Assembly: GCA_050729795.1 (NCBI GenBank)
Contig: JBOHME010000002.1
Coordinates: forward strand, 51,790-115,789
DNA: 64,000 nucleotides
Direction of reading: 5' to 3'
Source: AP-15 sp050729795
Lineage (GTDB): Bacteria; Pseudomonadota; Alphaproteobacteria; ATCC43930; CGMCC-115725
Part shown: in pieces, positions 1 to 8,019 of the stretch
How positions within the stretch are numbered: position 1 is the first letter of the stretch
Layout of the letters: each line of letters starts with the position of its first letter
Notes under the pieces: model-generated
Database searches by the model: none
What the model was told of the DNA's origin: nothing
The model's input: only the letters and a program-made list of their open reading frames with translations
Made by a program: the position numbers and the translations under genes

Positions 1-100
1 TGCGCAGCGACGGATCGGCTCAGCCCGTACTCAGTGCGAGCATGGCTTCCGGCAAACCGGATATGGGGAGCAAGGGCCAAGAGCCCAGCCTGTCTATCGC

Positions 101-145
101 CCGGAATTGCAATGTCCGGAATTGCAATGTCCGGAATTGCAATGT
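101..145. repeat. Three perfect 15-bp tandem repeats
   Basis: The unit CCGGAATTGCAATGT occurs three times head to tail without any mismatch. Each unit contains the near-palindrome GGAATTGCAATGT. The repeat lies just past the 3' end of the amidohydrolase gene. Because 15 is a multiple of three it keeps a frame open (plus strand 42-215) that would read a repeated Arg-Asn-Cys-Asn-Val, but nothing else supports that frame as a gene. It is too short and has no spacers, so it is not a CRISPR array. Confidence 0.9.
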
Positions 146-175
146 GTTGAGCGATAAAACCGGCCTGGCGTCGCT

Positions 176-1315
176 TTACGCGGGGGTGGTCAGCCGCGCC
201 AAGTCAAAATGGTAGACGCGGGCGGTGTTGAGGGCGACGATTTTGGCCTGCTCATGCTCCGGCACGCCTTTCAGGATCTCAGAGAGGATCTTGCGTGATT
301 GCGGAAATGTCGACTCGCTGTGCGGGTAGTCCGAGCCCCACATCATGTTGTCGACACCGATCAAGTCGCGCAGGCGAATGCCGATCGCGTCCTCCTGAAA
401 GCTCAAGAGGATGTTGCGGCGGAAGAAGTCGCTCGGCCGCATACCGTTCTTGAAGCGGTAGATCGCCTCACCATGGCGCTCGCGGTAGGTGTAGTCCATC
501 GTCGAGAGAAGGTGCGGCGCCCAGGCCAGCTCGAACTCGACGATCGCCAGTGTCAGGCGGGGATGGCGTTCGAAGACACCGGAAAAGATCATGTCGCACA
601 GCGACAATGCCGGATAGAACGCCTTGGTCGCGCGGCTGCTGGCGTCGCGCAATGTCCCGGGACCGGCCCCGCGGATCTTGCCCTGCCGTCGCGTCGCGGT
701 GTGCAGGCTGAGCGGCAGGCCGAGCGCTTCGCCGGCGGCCCAGAACTTCTCGTATTCGGGCTCATCGTAGCGCCGCTCTTCGGCCGGATATTCGGTGATC
801 ATCGCACCCGAGAGGCCGAGGCGCGCGGCGCGCTCCAGCTCCTTGACCCCGTCCCCGACGTCGTCGAGGTTGATCATCGCCACACCCTTCAACCGGGCGG
901 GGTCGGTGCGGCAGAACTCGGCGAGCCAGTCATTGTAGGCGCGAAAGATCGCGGACATCAGCGCCCCGTCCGCCACCTTGAAGTAAAAGAGCCCTTGGCT
1001 CGGATAGAGGACCTCGCCCGCCACCCCGTCGAGCGCCATATCCGCGAGGTGCTGCGCGGGGTCGTAGCCGCCGCGCCGCACGTCTTCAAAGCGGCCCTCG
1101 GCGGAGATCGTCTCAGGGGTCTCGAACCTAGCACCGGTGCTCGAAATCAGGCCGATCCCGGAGAGGACCTGATCCGCCTCGACCACGATTTGGTCAGCGC
1201 CGCCGATCCGCTCGATCCGCGGCGCACGATCGCGGAACCCCCGATCGATGCGGGTCCGCCACAGATCGGGCGGCTCGAACACGTGAGAGTCGGACGAGAG
1301 AACGAAGGGCGGCAT
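176..1315 (-). CDS. Amidohydrolase 2 family metal-dependent hydrolase
   Basis: This is a TIM-barrel hydrolase of the amidohydrolase-2 family (related to aminocarboxymuconate-semialdehyde decarboxylase and similar enzymes), about 379 residues, a normal length. The N-terminus carries the metal-binding Asp-x-His (SSDSHVFEP). A mid-protein SLHTATRR supplies a further His, and WGSDYPHSEST near the C-terminus carries the conserved Asp and His. The start at 1315 puts a purine-rich GGGAAAGGG about six bases upstream; starts at 1321 or 1378 are also open. The gene is divergent from the aldolase gene, and the two may belong to one catabolic group. Substrate unknown; it could be a hydrolase or a decarboxylase. 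Confidence 0.85.
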   Translation of the reverse strand: MPPFVLSSDSHVFEPPDLWRTRIDRGFRDRAPRIERIGGADQIVVEADQVLSGIGLISSTGARFETPETISAEGRFEDVRRGGYDPAQHLADMALDGVAGEVLYPSQGLFYFKVADGALMSAIFRAYNDWLAEFCRTDPARLKGVAMINLDDVGDGVKELERAARLGLSGAMITEYPAEERRYDEPEYEKFWAAGEALGLPLSLHTATRRQGKIRGAGPGTLRDASSRATKAFYPALSLCDMIFSGVFERHPRLTLAIVEFELAWAPHLLSTMDYTYRERHGEAIYRFKNGMRPSDFFRRNILLSFQEDAIGIRLRDLIGVDNMMWGSDYPHSESTFPQSRKILSEILKGVPEHEQAKIVALNTARVYHFDLARLTTPA

Positions 1316-1614
1316 CGGCATCCCTTTCCCGCTTGACCGCGCAGCAGCAGCTTTGGCAACCGGCGCGCCGCCCGTCAAGCCGAGCGCGCTTGGTCGAGCG
1401 ACACGTGCTGATCACCGACAAACAGGGAATCGCAGGTCGCGATCGGACCGGAACGCGCCGCCCGTTCCTAGAAGCTGCCGGAGCCTGGAATAGGATGCGG
1501 CTGCGGTCCCGGAAACTCCGGCAGCTCGGCGTCGCATCGAGGCGTTATAAATGGGCGTCTGGTCACGCCCTTCGCGCGATGCCGACGCATCATCACCTGT
1601 CGCAGGAGAAACCC
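1316..1614. promoter_or_regulatory. Divergent intergenic region between amidohydrolase and aldolase genes
   Basis: About 300 bases separate two divergent start codons, so promoters for both are expected here. The clearest plus-strand element is TATAAAT at 1546-1552, a good -10 candidate, but no convincing -35 hexamer sits 16-18 bases upstream. No conserved protein is seen; open frames crossing this stretch are low-complexity extensions of the flanking genes. Confidence 0.35.
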
Positions 1615-2412
1615 ATGCCCGAAAAGTCGATGAAGGAGAAATTGGCGGCCGGCGAGCTCGTGCTGTGCATGAACCTGCGCCTCGCGCGCTCGGTCGATAT
1701 CGCGATGGTCGCGAAGGCCGGCGGCTACGATGCGCTCTATGTCGATATGCAGCACGCGCCCTATTCGATCGAGACCACGGCAACGATCTGCGCCGCCTCA
1801 CTCGGCATCGGCATCACCCCGCTGGTGCGGGTGCCAAACCATGACGCGCAGTGGATGAGCCGGGTGCTCGACGGTGGCGCCCAGGGCGTCATCCTCCCCG
1901 ATGTCAACACCCGGGCGCAGGCCGAAGCGATCGTCAGCGCATGCCGCTTTCCACCAATCGGAAAGCGCTCGGTGATGGGATTGGGGCCGGCGCTCGGGTA
2001 CCGCGCGGTGCCGCTCGCCGAGCTGAACCCAAAGCTCAACGCGGAGACGGCGGTTATCGTCATGCTCGAGACCGCGGAGGGCATCGAGAATTGCAAAGCG
2101 ATCGCCGCCGTCGATGGTGTCGATGTTCTGCTGATCGGCTCGGGTGACTTGACGACCGATCTCGGCATTCCCGGACAGGTCGACCACCCACGGCTGCGCG
2201 CCGCCTATGAACAGGTGGCCGCGGCCTGTCGGCTGCATCAGAAGGTGCTGGGAGTGGGCGGGATCCGCCACAACACCGTGCTGCAGGGCGAACTGATCAG
2301 GCTCGGAGCGCGGTTCGTGATTGCCGGCACCGATACCAACTACGTCCTGGCTGGCGCGCGCCAGGATACGGCAGCACTGCGGGCGATCGAGACAGTGGAA
2401 TCAACCACCTGA
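1615..2412 (+). CDS. HpcH/HpaI aldolase family protein
   Basis: This 265-residue protein is a class II (metal-dependent) aldolase of the HpcH/HpaI family, which cleaves or forms 4-hydroxy-2-oxo acids to give pyruvate or a related product plus an aldehyde. Expected active-site residues are visible: His47 in DMQHAP, Arg72 in LVRVPN, the metal ligands Glu152 in MLETAEG and Asp178 in GSGDLT. The start is fixed by AGGAG at 1604-1608, seven bases before the ATG; the frame stays open upstream but looks non-coding. In HpaI the residue before the active-site His is Glu, whereas here it is Gln46. The natural substrate cannot be deduced; the neighbours suggest catabolism of an organic acid or amide. Confidence 0.88.
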   Translation: MPEKSMKEKLAAGELVLCMNLRLARSVDIAMVAKAGGYDALYVDMQHAPYSIETTATICAASLGIGITPLVRVPNHDAQWMSRVLDGGAQGVILPDVNTRAQAEAIVSACRFPPIGKRSVMGLGPALGYRAVPLAELNPKLNAETAVIVMLETAEGIENCKAIAAVDGVDVLLIGSGDLTTDLGIPGQVDHPRLRAAYEQVAAACRLHQKVLGVGGIRHNTVLQGELIRLGARFVIAGTDTNYVLAGARQDTAALRAIETVESTT

Positions 2413-2471
2413 GGTTGAGGTCCGTTACACCAGCGTCTGCAGCATCGGCGGCCGATGATTTTAGATCGCTT

Positions 2472-3686
2472 TTACCACGCCTCGCGGCCGCGGGTGGGGC
2501 GTGCTGAGGGAGCGCCGCCGCCGTGATCGGCGCGGGTGGCGCGCTGCTCGGCTTCGTGCTTGTCGAACATCGCCTTGGCAGCGGCCTGGCGCTTGGCGCT
2601 GAACTCCGTCCGGTTGTCGCCGGCCCATTGGTAGGAGGCGGCGCGCGGCGCGTTGGCCCGGCTGAAATGCGGCATCACATAGCGCGCGTAGAGCTCGTAC
2701 GAGCGCTTGGTCGCCTCCCAATCGGCCCAGTTGTGCGCCTGATGCAGAAAGGCGCCGAATTCGCCTTGTTTTTGCTGCAAGCGTTCGATCAGCGCGATCG
2801 CGTCGTCGGGGGTGCCGCACACGCCATAGCGGTTCTCGACAAACCATTCGAGCGGGTCCCGCCCCGCCGGCACGATAAACCGCGGCTGGTTGTTGTTGGC
2901 GTAGCCGAGATAGCGTTCAAAGCCGAAACGGGCGTTCTTGAAGGCCTGCTCACGGGTTTCGGCGATGTGCATCGGGCCGACGAGGCGCAGCCGGCTGACG
3001 TCCATCGAGCGGCCGTGCTCGGCGGCAACGTCGTTGGCGATTTGCCAGTTCGCCGACAGCGCCTCGTAGCCGAACGGGTTGGTTGCGGCGACGCAGATCA
3101 TGCCGAGATCGTACTTGCCGGCGAGCCTGCCGCCCGACGGCGTGTTCGAGCTGACCACCGCCACCTCGGGATAGGGCTTGGTGTAGGGCAGCAGGTGCAG
3201 CCGGGCGCCCTCCATCGTGTACCAGTCGGTTTTTTCGGTGACGATCTCGCCGCGGAAGAGGCGCAGGATCGCATCGAGCGCCTCGGCCATGCGATCGCGC
3301 TGGGTCATCGGGTCGATGCCCATCATGATCGCGTCGCCGGCGAGGAGGCCGGGGCCGGCGCCGAACATGATCCGGCCGCGCGTCATATGGTCGAGCTGCA
3401 CGATGCGGTCGGCCACCATCATCGGATGGTGGTAGGGGAGCGAGACGACCCCGGTGCCAAAGCGGATGTGCCGGGTGCGCTCGGCGGCGAAGGCGATAAA
3501 GATTTCGGGGGAAGAGATGATTTCGAACCCCGCCGAATGATGCTCGCCGATCCAGGCCTCGTGAAAGCCGAGCCTGTCGAGCCACTGCATCAGCTCGAGG
3601 TCACGCTCCAGGCACTGGGTCGGGTTCTCTTCGTTGGGATGAAACGGCGGTAGAAAGATCCCGTGGCGGAGATGGGTCAGTGGCAT
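2472..3686 (-). CDS. Luciferase-like flavin-dependent monooxygenase
   Basis: This 404-residue protein belongs to the bacterial luciferase-like (LLM) flavin oxidoreductases, which use reduced flavin and oxygen to oxidise an organic substrate. Family marks include the N-terminal HGIFLPPFHP strand, the AWIGEHHSAGF segment around the flavin site, and the FGTGVVSLPYHHP stretch. The ATG at 3686 begins the conserved part; upstream open frame runs antisense into the Rid-family gene and is not credible. The C-terminal ~60 residues, rich in Arg, Ala and Glu, look like a lineage-specific tail. Together with the adjacent Rid-like and amidase genes it resembles the logic of pyrimidine-type ring degradation (RutA/RutC), but the substrate is unknown. 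Confidence 0.85.
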   Translation of the reverse strand: MPLTHLRHGIFLPPFHPNEENPTQCLERDLELMQWLDRLGFHEAWIGEHHSAGFEIISSPEIFIAFAAERTRHIRFGTGVVSLPYHHPMMVADRIVQLDHMTRGRIMFGAGPGLLAGDAIMMGIDPMTQRDRMAEALDAILRLFRGEIVTEKTDWYTMEGARLHLLPYTKPYPEVAVVSSNTPSGGRLAGKYDLGMICVAATNPFGYEALSANWQIANDVAAEHGRSMDVSRLRLVGPMHIAETREQAFKNARFGFERYLGYANNNQPRFIVPAGRDPLEWFVENRYGVCGTPDDAIALIERLQQKQGEFGAFLHQAHNWADWEATKRSYELYARYVMPHFSRANAPRAASYQWAGDNRTEFSAKRQAAAKAMFDKHEAEQRATRADHGGGAPSARPTRGREAW

Positions 3687-3765
3687 CGAGGGCCTCGCTC
3701 CGGTTGGCGCCGCGCGCGGCCGCGCGGTATCATTGGCGGAGCGTATTATAGGGAAAGAGGACGCG

Positions 3766-4182
3766 ATGGCGATCAAGCGCGAGAAGATACAGCCGCGGGG
3801 CATCCATGTCCGCATGGTCGAGGGCCAGGCGCGATACACCCAGGTCGTCACCGTCAGCGGCACCGGCAAGATGATCTTTGTTGCGGGGCAGCTGGCGCGC
3901 GATGCGCAAGGCAATCTGGTTGGCAAGGGTGATATGCGCGCGCAAATTCAACAGGTCGGCGAGAACATCAAGACCTGCCTCGAAGCCGCCGGCGCGACGC
4001 TTGCCGACATCATCAAGACCAACACCTTTGTCACCAATTACACAGAGTTCGCCAAGCACCCCGATATGCGGATGCGCTATTTCGGGCCGGCGACCCCGAC
4101 CAGCACAACGGTCGAAATCAGCCGCCTCGCCGACCCTGACGGGATGATCGAGATTGAGGCGATCGCGGTCATCGACGGCTGA
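3766..4182 (+). CDS. Rid-family (YjgF/YER057c/UK114) protein without the usual catalytic Arg
   Basis: This 138-residue protein has the small chorismate-mutase-like trimer fold of the Rid family. Recognisable parts are the MIFVAGQLARDAQG strand, the TNYTEF loop and the final EIEAIAVI strand. In RidA an Arg before the last helix (E. coli Arg105) performs imine hydrolysis; here the aligned segment reads PTSTTVEISRL with Ser in that place, so 2-aminoacrylate deaminase activity is doubtful and it fits the Arg-less Rid subfamilies. ATG at 3766 follows GGGAAAGAGG and is preferred over the upstream TTG at 3733. It is divergent from the monooxygenase gene, and its 3' end overlaps the amidase 3' end by 14 bases. 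Confidence 0.85.
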   Translation: MAIKREKIQPRGIHVRMVEGQARYTQVVTVSGTGKMIFVAGQLARDAQGNLVGKGDMRAQIQQVGENIKTCLEAAGATLADIIKTNTFVTNYTEFAKHPDMRMRYFGPATPTSTTVEISRLADPDGMIEIEAIAVIDG

Positions 4183-5767
4183 CCCTCTGGCGCAATTCCG
4201 GCGTCGTTGAAGGCGGGCGGCGGGCAAGCGTCGCCTGCTCGAAAGCGTAGGCGAGGCGCAGCAATAGGGGCTCGCCCCAGGCGCGGCCGGCGAAGGTGAC
4301 ACCGAACGGATATTCCGGCGTCTCCTCACCGCTTCTGCCGCTGACAAACCCGGCCGGGACCTGCACGCTCGGATAGCCGGCCTTGGCAGCGATCGCGGCA
4401 CCTGCGGCGCCGGGGAACACCACGGCGTCGAGCCGGTACCGGTCCATATAGGCGTCGAGCCCCAGGGTGCGCGACGAGCGTAGGTCCATCAGCCGTGCCG
4501 AGAGATATTCGGGCTCGCCAAGATCGCCGCGTGTCGCCGCTGCGGCGAGAAACAGATCCTGGCCAAAGCGTAATGCCTCGCCCGCATGGGCGGTGTTGAA
4601 CGCGACAATGTCGTCGAGGCTGCGCATCACGGTCTCGCTGGCCCAGTCATGCAGATAAAGATCGAGATCGTGCTTCAGCTCGTAGATGAAGACCAGCGGC
4701 CGGCGCACCGCCTGGCCAAAGGTCGGGCTTTCCCTATTGCGGTTCAGGATGGCGATCTCGGTGCCGGGACCACCGATCCAGCCGGCGGTCGGCAGATTGG
4801 CGCGAATGATGGTAGCTCCTGCCGCTTCGAGCGCGGCGATCGCCTCGGCCATGATTGTGGCGGCGCGCGGCGGGAGCGGACCGTAATAGACATTGTTGAG
4901 CGGATCGGCGGTGTCGCTCGGCACGCCGATGCGAGCGCCGCGCAGCCCGTCGGCGTCGAGGCCGCTCGTATAATCCGCCGGACGGCGCAGAGCCGCGGTC
5001 GCCGGATCGAGCGGATCGGGCGCCGCCAATACGTTGAGCAGGATCGCCGCGTCGCGCACATTGCGGGTCAATGGGCCAGCGGTGTCCTGGCTGTGCGCGA
5101 TCGGGACGATGCCGGCGCGGCTCAAGAGCCCGACCGTCGGCTTGACCGTGACGAGCCCGTTCTGGCAGGCCGGTGACAATAGCGAGCCCGAAGTCTCGGT
5201 GCCGAGCGCCGCTGCTGCGAGCCCCGCCGCGACCGCCGCCGCCGACCCCGAGCTCGATCCGCCAGGCGAGACGAGCGGCACCTCCCGCTCGTCGAGTTGC
5301 GGCGCGTAAGGGTTGCGCACCTGGCCGCCGAGCGAGCTGTACCCGGCCGGCATGTCGATCGCCAATATGTTGGCGAACTCGGTCAGATTGGCCTTGCCGA
5401 GGATGATCGCCCCGGCCTCGCGCAGCAAGCGGGCCACGGTGGCGTCCTGCCGCGCCCGTGCTTCAGCCAGGGCCAACGAGCCAGCAGTCGTATGCTGACG
5501 GTCGGCGGTGGCGATGTTGTCCTTGAGGAGGATCGGGATGCCTGCGAGCGGCCGAAGTGTGTCCGTCCGCCCGGCGTCGAGTGCCGCGGCGAGCACCGAC
5601 GCGTCCGGGTTGACCTCGCGCACGGCGTTGATCGACGGCCCGGCGCGGTCATAGGCCGCGATCCGCGCCAGATAGGCTGCGACCAGGGCGGTGGCGCTTG
5701 TCTCGCGGGTGGCGAGCGCCCGCTGCAGATCGCCGATCGTCGCGTTCGCAAGCTCGATCCTGGCCAT
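4169..5767 (-). CDS. Amidase signature family protein
   Basis: This amidase (about 532 residues from the ATG at 5767; an in-frame start at 5809 is also open) hydrolyses a C-N amide bond through a Ser-cisSer-Lys triad. All three parts are visible: the Lys in ILLKDN, the Gly/Ser-rich SPGGSSSGSA motif, and the nucleophile region GTETSGSL. The following SPACQNGLVTVKPT matches long-chain amidases of the 6-aminohexanoate or peptide amidase type rather than GatA, and no gatB/gatC is nearby. The gene ends inside the 3' end of the convergent Rid-family gene. Its context beside a monooxygenase and an aldolase suggests a catabolic rather than a tRNA role. Confidence 0.85.
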   Translation of the reverse strand: MARIELANATIGDLQRALATRETSATALVAAYLARIAAYDRAGPSINAVREVNPDASVLAAALDAGRTDTLRPLAGIPILLKDNIATADRQHTTAGSLALAEARARQDATVARLLREAGAIILGKANLTEFANILAIDMPAGYSSLGGQVRNPYAPQLDEREVPLVSPGGSSSGSAAAVAAGLAAAALGTETSGSLLSPACQNGLVTVKPTVGLLSRAGIVPIAHSQDTAGPLTRNVRDAAILLNVLAAPDPLDPATAALRRPADYTSGLDADGLRGARIGVPSDTADPLNNVYYGPLPPRAATIMAEAIAALEAAGATIIRANLPTAGWIGGPGTEIAILNRNRESPTFGQAVRRPLVFIYELKHDLDLYLHDWASETVMRSLDDIVAFNTAHAGEALRFGQDLFLAAAATRGDLGEPEYLSARLMDLRSSRTLGLDAYMDRYRLDAVVFPGAAGAAIAAKAGYPSVQVPAGFVSGRSGEETPEYPFGVTFAGRAWGEPLLLRLAYAFEQATLARRPPSTTPELRQRVSRR

Positions 5768-5815
5768 GGTGAAGCTCGTCGCGTTCGGAATTTGGTGCAC
5801 TGGGACCAATGAAAG

Positions 5816-6229
5816 TTAGCCGATCGTTTCTTGCTGTCGTTGCCGAATGGCCTTGATACGATCGCGCGTTCTAAGTACCTTGCGCCGAGTGACTAGGCGC
5901 AAAGTTGCGGCGGCTGATAATGCTGCCACAACTATGGATACTTCTACCAGATGAACCACAGTGAGTGATTGTGGTGGCGTGGTCAGCCACGCGCCCCAAA
6001 TACTTTCAATCGCCGCTGGCAATGCTGCGAACGCCGCGCCCACGCATCCCCAAAAAGCCTCCGAGAAGCCATCGACAGCTGTGATGCCCAACATCTCCAA
6101 TTCGTCGTCAGAAATGTCATGCCGGAGCAATGTTGGCGGGCGCGTAATAGCAACAGGGTAGGCGGTCGGCCCCAGAACAGGGCGACGGTGAGACACAGAG
6201 ACAAGTGGCTCGCCACAACCGCCGGTCAC
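5816..6229 (-). CDS. Hypothetical two-helix membrane protein
   Basis: This 137-residue protein is not recognised. It looks coding: an acidic DISDDELEML segment is followed by two hydrophobic stretches (about residues 58-75 and 93-111) and a basic C-terminus (TRRKVLRTRDRIKAIRQRQ). That arrangement suggests a small inner-membrane protein with a basic cytoplasmic tail. The start is uncertain, because the first 30 residues are poorly ordered and a shorter start cannot be excluded. It lies upstream of the amidase in the same orientation with a gap of about 50 bases, so co-transcription is possible. Confidence 0.5.
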   Translation of the reverse strand: MTGGCGEPLVSVSHRRPVLGPTAYPVAITRPPTLLRHDISDDELEMLGITAVDGFSEAFWGCVGAAFAALPAAIESIWGAWLTTPPQSLTVVHLVEVSIVVAALSAAATLRLVTRRKVLRTRDRIKAIRQRQQETIG

Positions 6230-6346
6230 GGCATAACAGCTGGACGCCTGCCGCGAACCCGGATTACCTCTTCGCTTGGGGCTGGCGGAGGTACGGGCGG
6301 CGGAGCCGGATCGGTGGTAGGAGAATTGGTCCGTGGCCGAACAGAC

Positions 6347-6598
6347 CTAACGACTACGGTCGCCCCGTCCGCCATCTGTCCCCGCCCTCATTTTGACCAT
6401 CAATTCACGTTGACCACCTGCTTTATCGATAACCACAACCCTCTTGCCATCGCCGACCTGCTCAAGAAGGAAGGCTTCCATGCCAAGCGCCGTTCCAATG
6501 GCATCGCCAGTATCGACCTGGAGCTCTTTTGTAATTCTTCCGAGATCGCTCTTTGCGGCGTCATCGAGCTCAATTCTGAGCACATACGGTTCGGGCAT
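6347..6598 (-). CDS. Small hypothetical protein, possibly ribbon-helix-helix-like
   Basis: This 83-residue frame opens with a beta strand (VLRIELDD), then an amphipathic helix (AKSDLGRITKELQV), a second helix (DAIGTALGMEAFLLEQ) and a closing strand (GKRVVVIDKAG). This matches small ribbon-helix-helix-like proteins that often act as antitoxins or regulators. No partner toxin gene is visible next to it. The last 15 residues are basic and low complexity. Function is inferred from this pattern only. Confidence 0.5.
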   Translation of the reverse strand: MPEPYVLRIELDDAAKSDLGRITKELQVDTGDAIGTALGMEAFLLEQVGDGKRVVVIDKAGGQRELMVKMRAGTDGGRGDRSR

Positions 6599-7012
6599 TG
6601 ATCGGTCCTTGCTATCTGCTGCCTAAACAGCCTTCGCGGAAGCGAACACGGTATCGCCAAATACGATCCTTCCGTACATGCGACATGGCGCCCTCTCTCC
6701 TCTGCAAACGACGGTCTGCCGATCGTAATTCCCCACCGACCGGCAATTTATTAATGCGCTGTTGCTCGACAACTTCCGCGCTAGTTGTGAAGTGTAGCGG
6801 CTGATCCTGGCGAATTGCAACCCCAATCAGCTTGTGGTTAAAGCTACCTTACTTTGAATCAGGCCGAAAAGCTTTTTCGCGCGGTGATGGTCTTGCGGGT
6901 CAGCTGTACGGTTTTGCCGCACCGGGTCCCATTCGCCCCGGAGCGTCTCGGGCGCCATTTAGATCTTGGTCTATGATCGGCGTCCCGATCCTTTGGAGAC
7001 GCCGACAAGCCG
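6599..7012. other. Gene-free stretch upstream of rnz
   Basis: No frame here has the codon pattern of the neighbours, and no RNA gene was recognised. The stretch is less GC-rich than average around 6630-6850. A possible -10 box for the ribonuclease Z gene, TATGAT, is at 6972-6977, about 36 bases before its ATG, but a matching -35 is weak. Confidence 0.4.
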
Positions 7013-7948
7013 ATGTTCGATCTGGTGTTTCTCGGCACCGCCGCGGCGGTGCCATCGGCCGATCGCGGCCTGCCGGCGCTTTATGTCGGCCACGGGCCGG
7101 ACCGGTTTCTTGTCGATTGCGGGGAAGGGACGCAGCGCCAGCTGCTATGCGCTGGGCTCGGCTTTCGCGGGCTCTCGCGGGTGCTGCTGACCCACGCCCA
7201 TCTCGACCACATCGCCGGGCTGGCGGGTCTCGTCGCGACCCGCGCGTTGTGGGGCCTCGACGATGCGATCGAGATCACTGGCAGCGCCGAGACGATCGCG
7301 TTTGTCCGCTATTATCTCGCGGTCACCGTCGGCACCGAGCGGGATGACCGCTATCGCTTGCGCGCGGTCGAGCCGGGGGTGGTCATCGCACGGCCGGGCT
7401 GGCGGCTCGATGCCTTTGCCGTCGCGCATCGCGGAACCCAGAGCCTCGGCTGGCGGTTCTCCGAGGACGCGCGCATCCCGTTGCTGACCGAGCGGCTGGC
7501 GGGACTGGGTGTGCCCGAAGGTGCCATGCGGCGAGAGCTGGCCGCGGGTCGCGCCGTGACGCTCGACAATGGCCGGGTGGTCGCGCCCGAAATGGTTCAA
7601 GGGCCTAAAATCGCCGGTACCCGGCTCGTTGTGATCGGCGATGTCGAGGAGGTCGCCTCGCTGACGCAGCAAGTCGGCGCGTCGGACGCGCTGGTGATCG
7701 AAGCCACCTTTCTCGACCGTGATGCTGCGCTCGCCCGATCGCGCGGCCATCTGACCGCCGCGTCAGCGGCCTGGCTCGCCCGCGAGGCCGGGGTCGGTGA
7801 ATTGCTGCTGACCCATATTTCCGGTCGCTATCGCCCCGAGGAGATTGCCGCGGAAGCCGCCGCCATCTTTCCACACACGCGGGTCGTCGCCGATCTCGAT
7901 CGGGTCGCGGTCACCGCCCGGTCTCGCCCGGCCGGGATCGCGGCATGA
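7013..7948 (+). CDS. rnz: Ribonuclease Z-like metallo-beta-lactamase-fold nuclease
   Basis: This 311-residue protein has the RNase Z layout: LVFLGTAAAVPS at the N-terminus, DCGEGTQRQL, and the zinc site LLTHAHLDHIAGL with His61, His63, Asp65 and His66. Further metal ligands are likely in LVIEATF, RGHLTA and LLLTHISGRY. RNase Z enzymes cut the 3' trailer of tRNA precursors; in bacteria whose tRNA genes encode CCA the role is less clear. Length fits the short bacterial form. Its TGA stop overlaps a possible ATG (7945) in the frame of the following CobW gene, so the two may be translationally coupled. Confidence 0.88.
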   Translation: MFDLVFLGTAAAVPSADRGLPALYVGHGPDRFLVDCGEGTQRQLLCAGLGFRGLSRVLLTHAHLDHIAGLAGLVATRALWGLDDAIEITGSAETIAFVRYYLAVTVGTERDDRYRLRAVEPGVVIARPGWRLDAFAVAHRGTQSLGWRFSEDARIPLLTERLAGLGVPEGAMRRELAAGRAVTLDNGRVVAPEMVQGPKIAGTRLVVIGDVEEVASLTQQVGASDALVIEATFLDRDAALARSRGHLTAASAAWLAREAGVGELLLTHISGRYRPEEIAAEAAAIFPHTRVVADLDRVAVTARSRPAGIAA

Positions 7949-8019
7949 CGCGCTGCCCTCGACCGCGCCGGCGATTTGGACGACAATCCCACGACTTTGC
8001 CAGCGGAGCATGCCGCGCG

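Noticed and set aside
101..145. Possible CRISPR array
   Set aside because: Units are 15 bp, directly abutting and without spacers, and no cas gene is present.
299..1336. Long plus-strand frame (345 codons) opposite the amidohydrolase gene
   Set aside because: It is the antisense shadow of a well-supported gene in high-GC DNA. The product is Arg/His/Val-rich without domains.
2523..3653. Long plus-strand frame (376 codons) opposite the monooxygenase gene
   Set aside because: Antisense shadow caused by third-position GC bias; no family resemblance.
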